From contig PWPY01000335.1 of the NCBI GenBank assembly GCA_003558575.1, positions 1-6,221 of the forward strand: a stretch of DNA of 6,221 nt, in the 5' to 3' direction. The notes beneath the pieces were generated by a model. The model ran no database searches and was not told the origin of the DNA. It saw only the letters and a list, made by a program, of their open reading frames with translations. This DNA comes from Desulfonatronovibrio sp. Its GTDB lineage: Bacteria > Desulfobacterota > Desulfovibrionia > Desulfovibrionales > Desulfonatronovibrionaceae. A program made the translations under genes and the position numbers. Shown piece by piece: positions 6,047-6,221 of this stretch (positions are counted from its first letter, which is position 1; every line of letters starts with the position of its first letter).

Positions 6047-6221
6047 TTAAGACTCAGTCAGCCAGGGAACAGGGTTAATGGCTTTTTGTTTAAAACGCAA
6101 TTCAAAATAGACTCCGTCTGTGTTTAGGTTAGGGTAGTACCCGGCTCTGCCGATGGTTTCTCCTTTTTCCACGTCCTGTCCGATTTGCAGGCTGCTGTCG
6201 GAAAGGTAGGCGTAAAGAGTA
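6047..6221 (-). CDS. envC: C-terminal end of an EnvC-like LytM/M23 murein hydrolase activator (5' part outside the window)
   Basis: Fifty-seven residues are visible, starting TLYAYLSDSSLQIGQDVEKG and ending with AGYYPNLNTDGVYFELRFKQ, KAINPVPWLTES and a stop (6049-6047). This is the closing part of a LytM (peptidase M23) domain: the beta-hairpin GQDVEKGETIG, then the strand that in active enzymes carries HxH(F/W)E. Here that strand reads GVYFELR with no histidine. Loss of the zinc ligands and the ending NPxPWL are hallmarks of EnvC-type proteins, which activate amidases and do not cut peptidoglycan themselves. It acts in the periplasm during septal or wall remodelling. It lies 214 bases upstream of ctpA in the same direction. 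A factor of the NlpD type or an active M23 enzyme cannot be wholly excluded because the first half of the domain is not visible. Confidence 0.85.
   Translation of the reverse strand, partial: TLYAYLSDSSLQIGQDVEKGETIGRAGYYPNLNTDGVYFELRFKQKAINPVPWLTES

Noticed and set aside
5915..6127. 70-codon plus-strand frame across the ctpA upstream gap
   Set aside because: Half of it is antisense to the EnvC-like gene, it has no ribosome binding site, and the rest covers the AAGTTC repeat cluster.

Overview
The window carries the 3' half of a cell-envelope and housekeeping operon on the minus strand (about 1939-6221). It is followed by about 1.9 kb of accessory DNA (1-1938) made of gene remnants, a small repeat-bounded element and an orphan antitoxin. 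The conserved gene order, reading leftward on the minus strand, is a LytM/EnvC-type murein hydrolase activator, then S41 carboxyl-terminal protease, divergent polysaccharide deacetylase (DUF610/YibQ), ndk and proC. From general knowledge this order resembles sulfate reducers of the Desulfovibrionales (Desulfobacterota). That assignment is an inference from synteny and moderate base composition, not something proven by the sequence.

Minus-strand block. The end of the EnvC-like gene (6047-6221) is separated from ctpA by a 214-base gap. The gap has a cluster of AAGTTC hexamers and a 7-bp-arm inverted repeat, which probably form a regulatory region. ctpA (4552-5832) and the DUF610 gene (3220-4545) are 6 bases apart. 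ndk (2739-3158) follows 61 bases later with a strong ribosome binding site. ndk and proC (1939-2739) share one base (TGATG), implying translational coupling. The first three genes make exported or membrane-anchored envelope proteins. The last two are cytosolic: nucleotide balancing and the final step of proline synthesis.

Accessory block. At the left edge is the C-terminal end of an unknown plus-strand gene (1-153), then a plus-strand gene of unknown family with an HExxH zinc-protease-like motif. The latter is open from 287 to 916 but clearly continues in another frame to 1062, so it is frameshifted or needs recoding. Right after it comes a 12-bp-arm palindrome beginning with GGGTCAGGTCTG. 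Next is a 228-base segment bounded by 15-bp inverted repeats (TGGGGTCGGACCTAA), which looks like a non-autonomous REP/RAYT-type or MITE-like element. Immediately beyond its right end lie the last 42 codons of a thiD gene. This remnant abuts, tail to tail, a minus-strand VapB-like antitoxin (1480-1734) whose toxin partner is absent. The region reads as a recombination scar beside a conserved operon.
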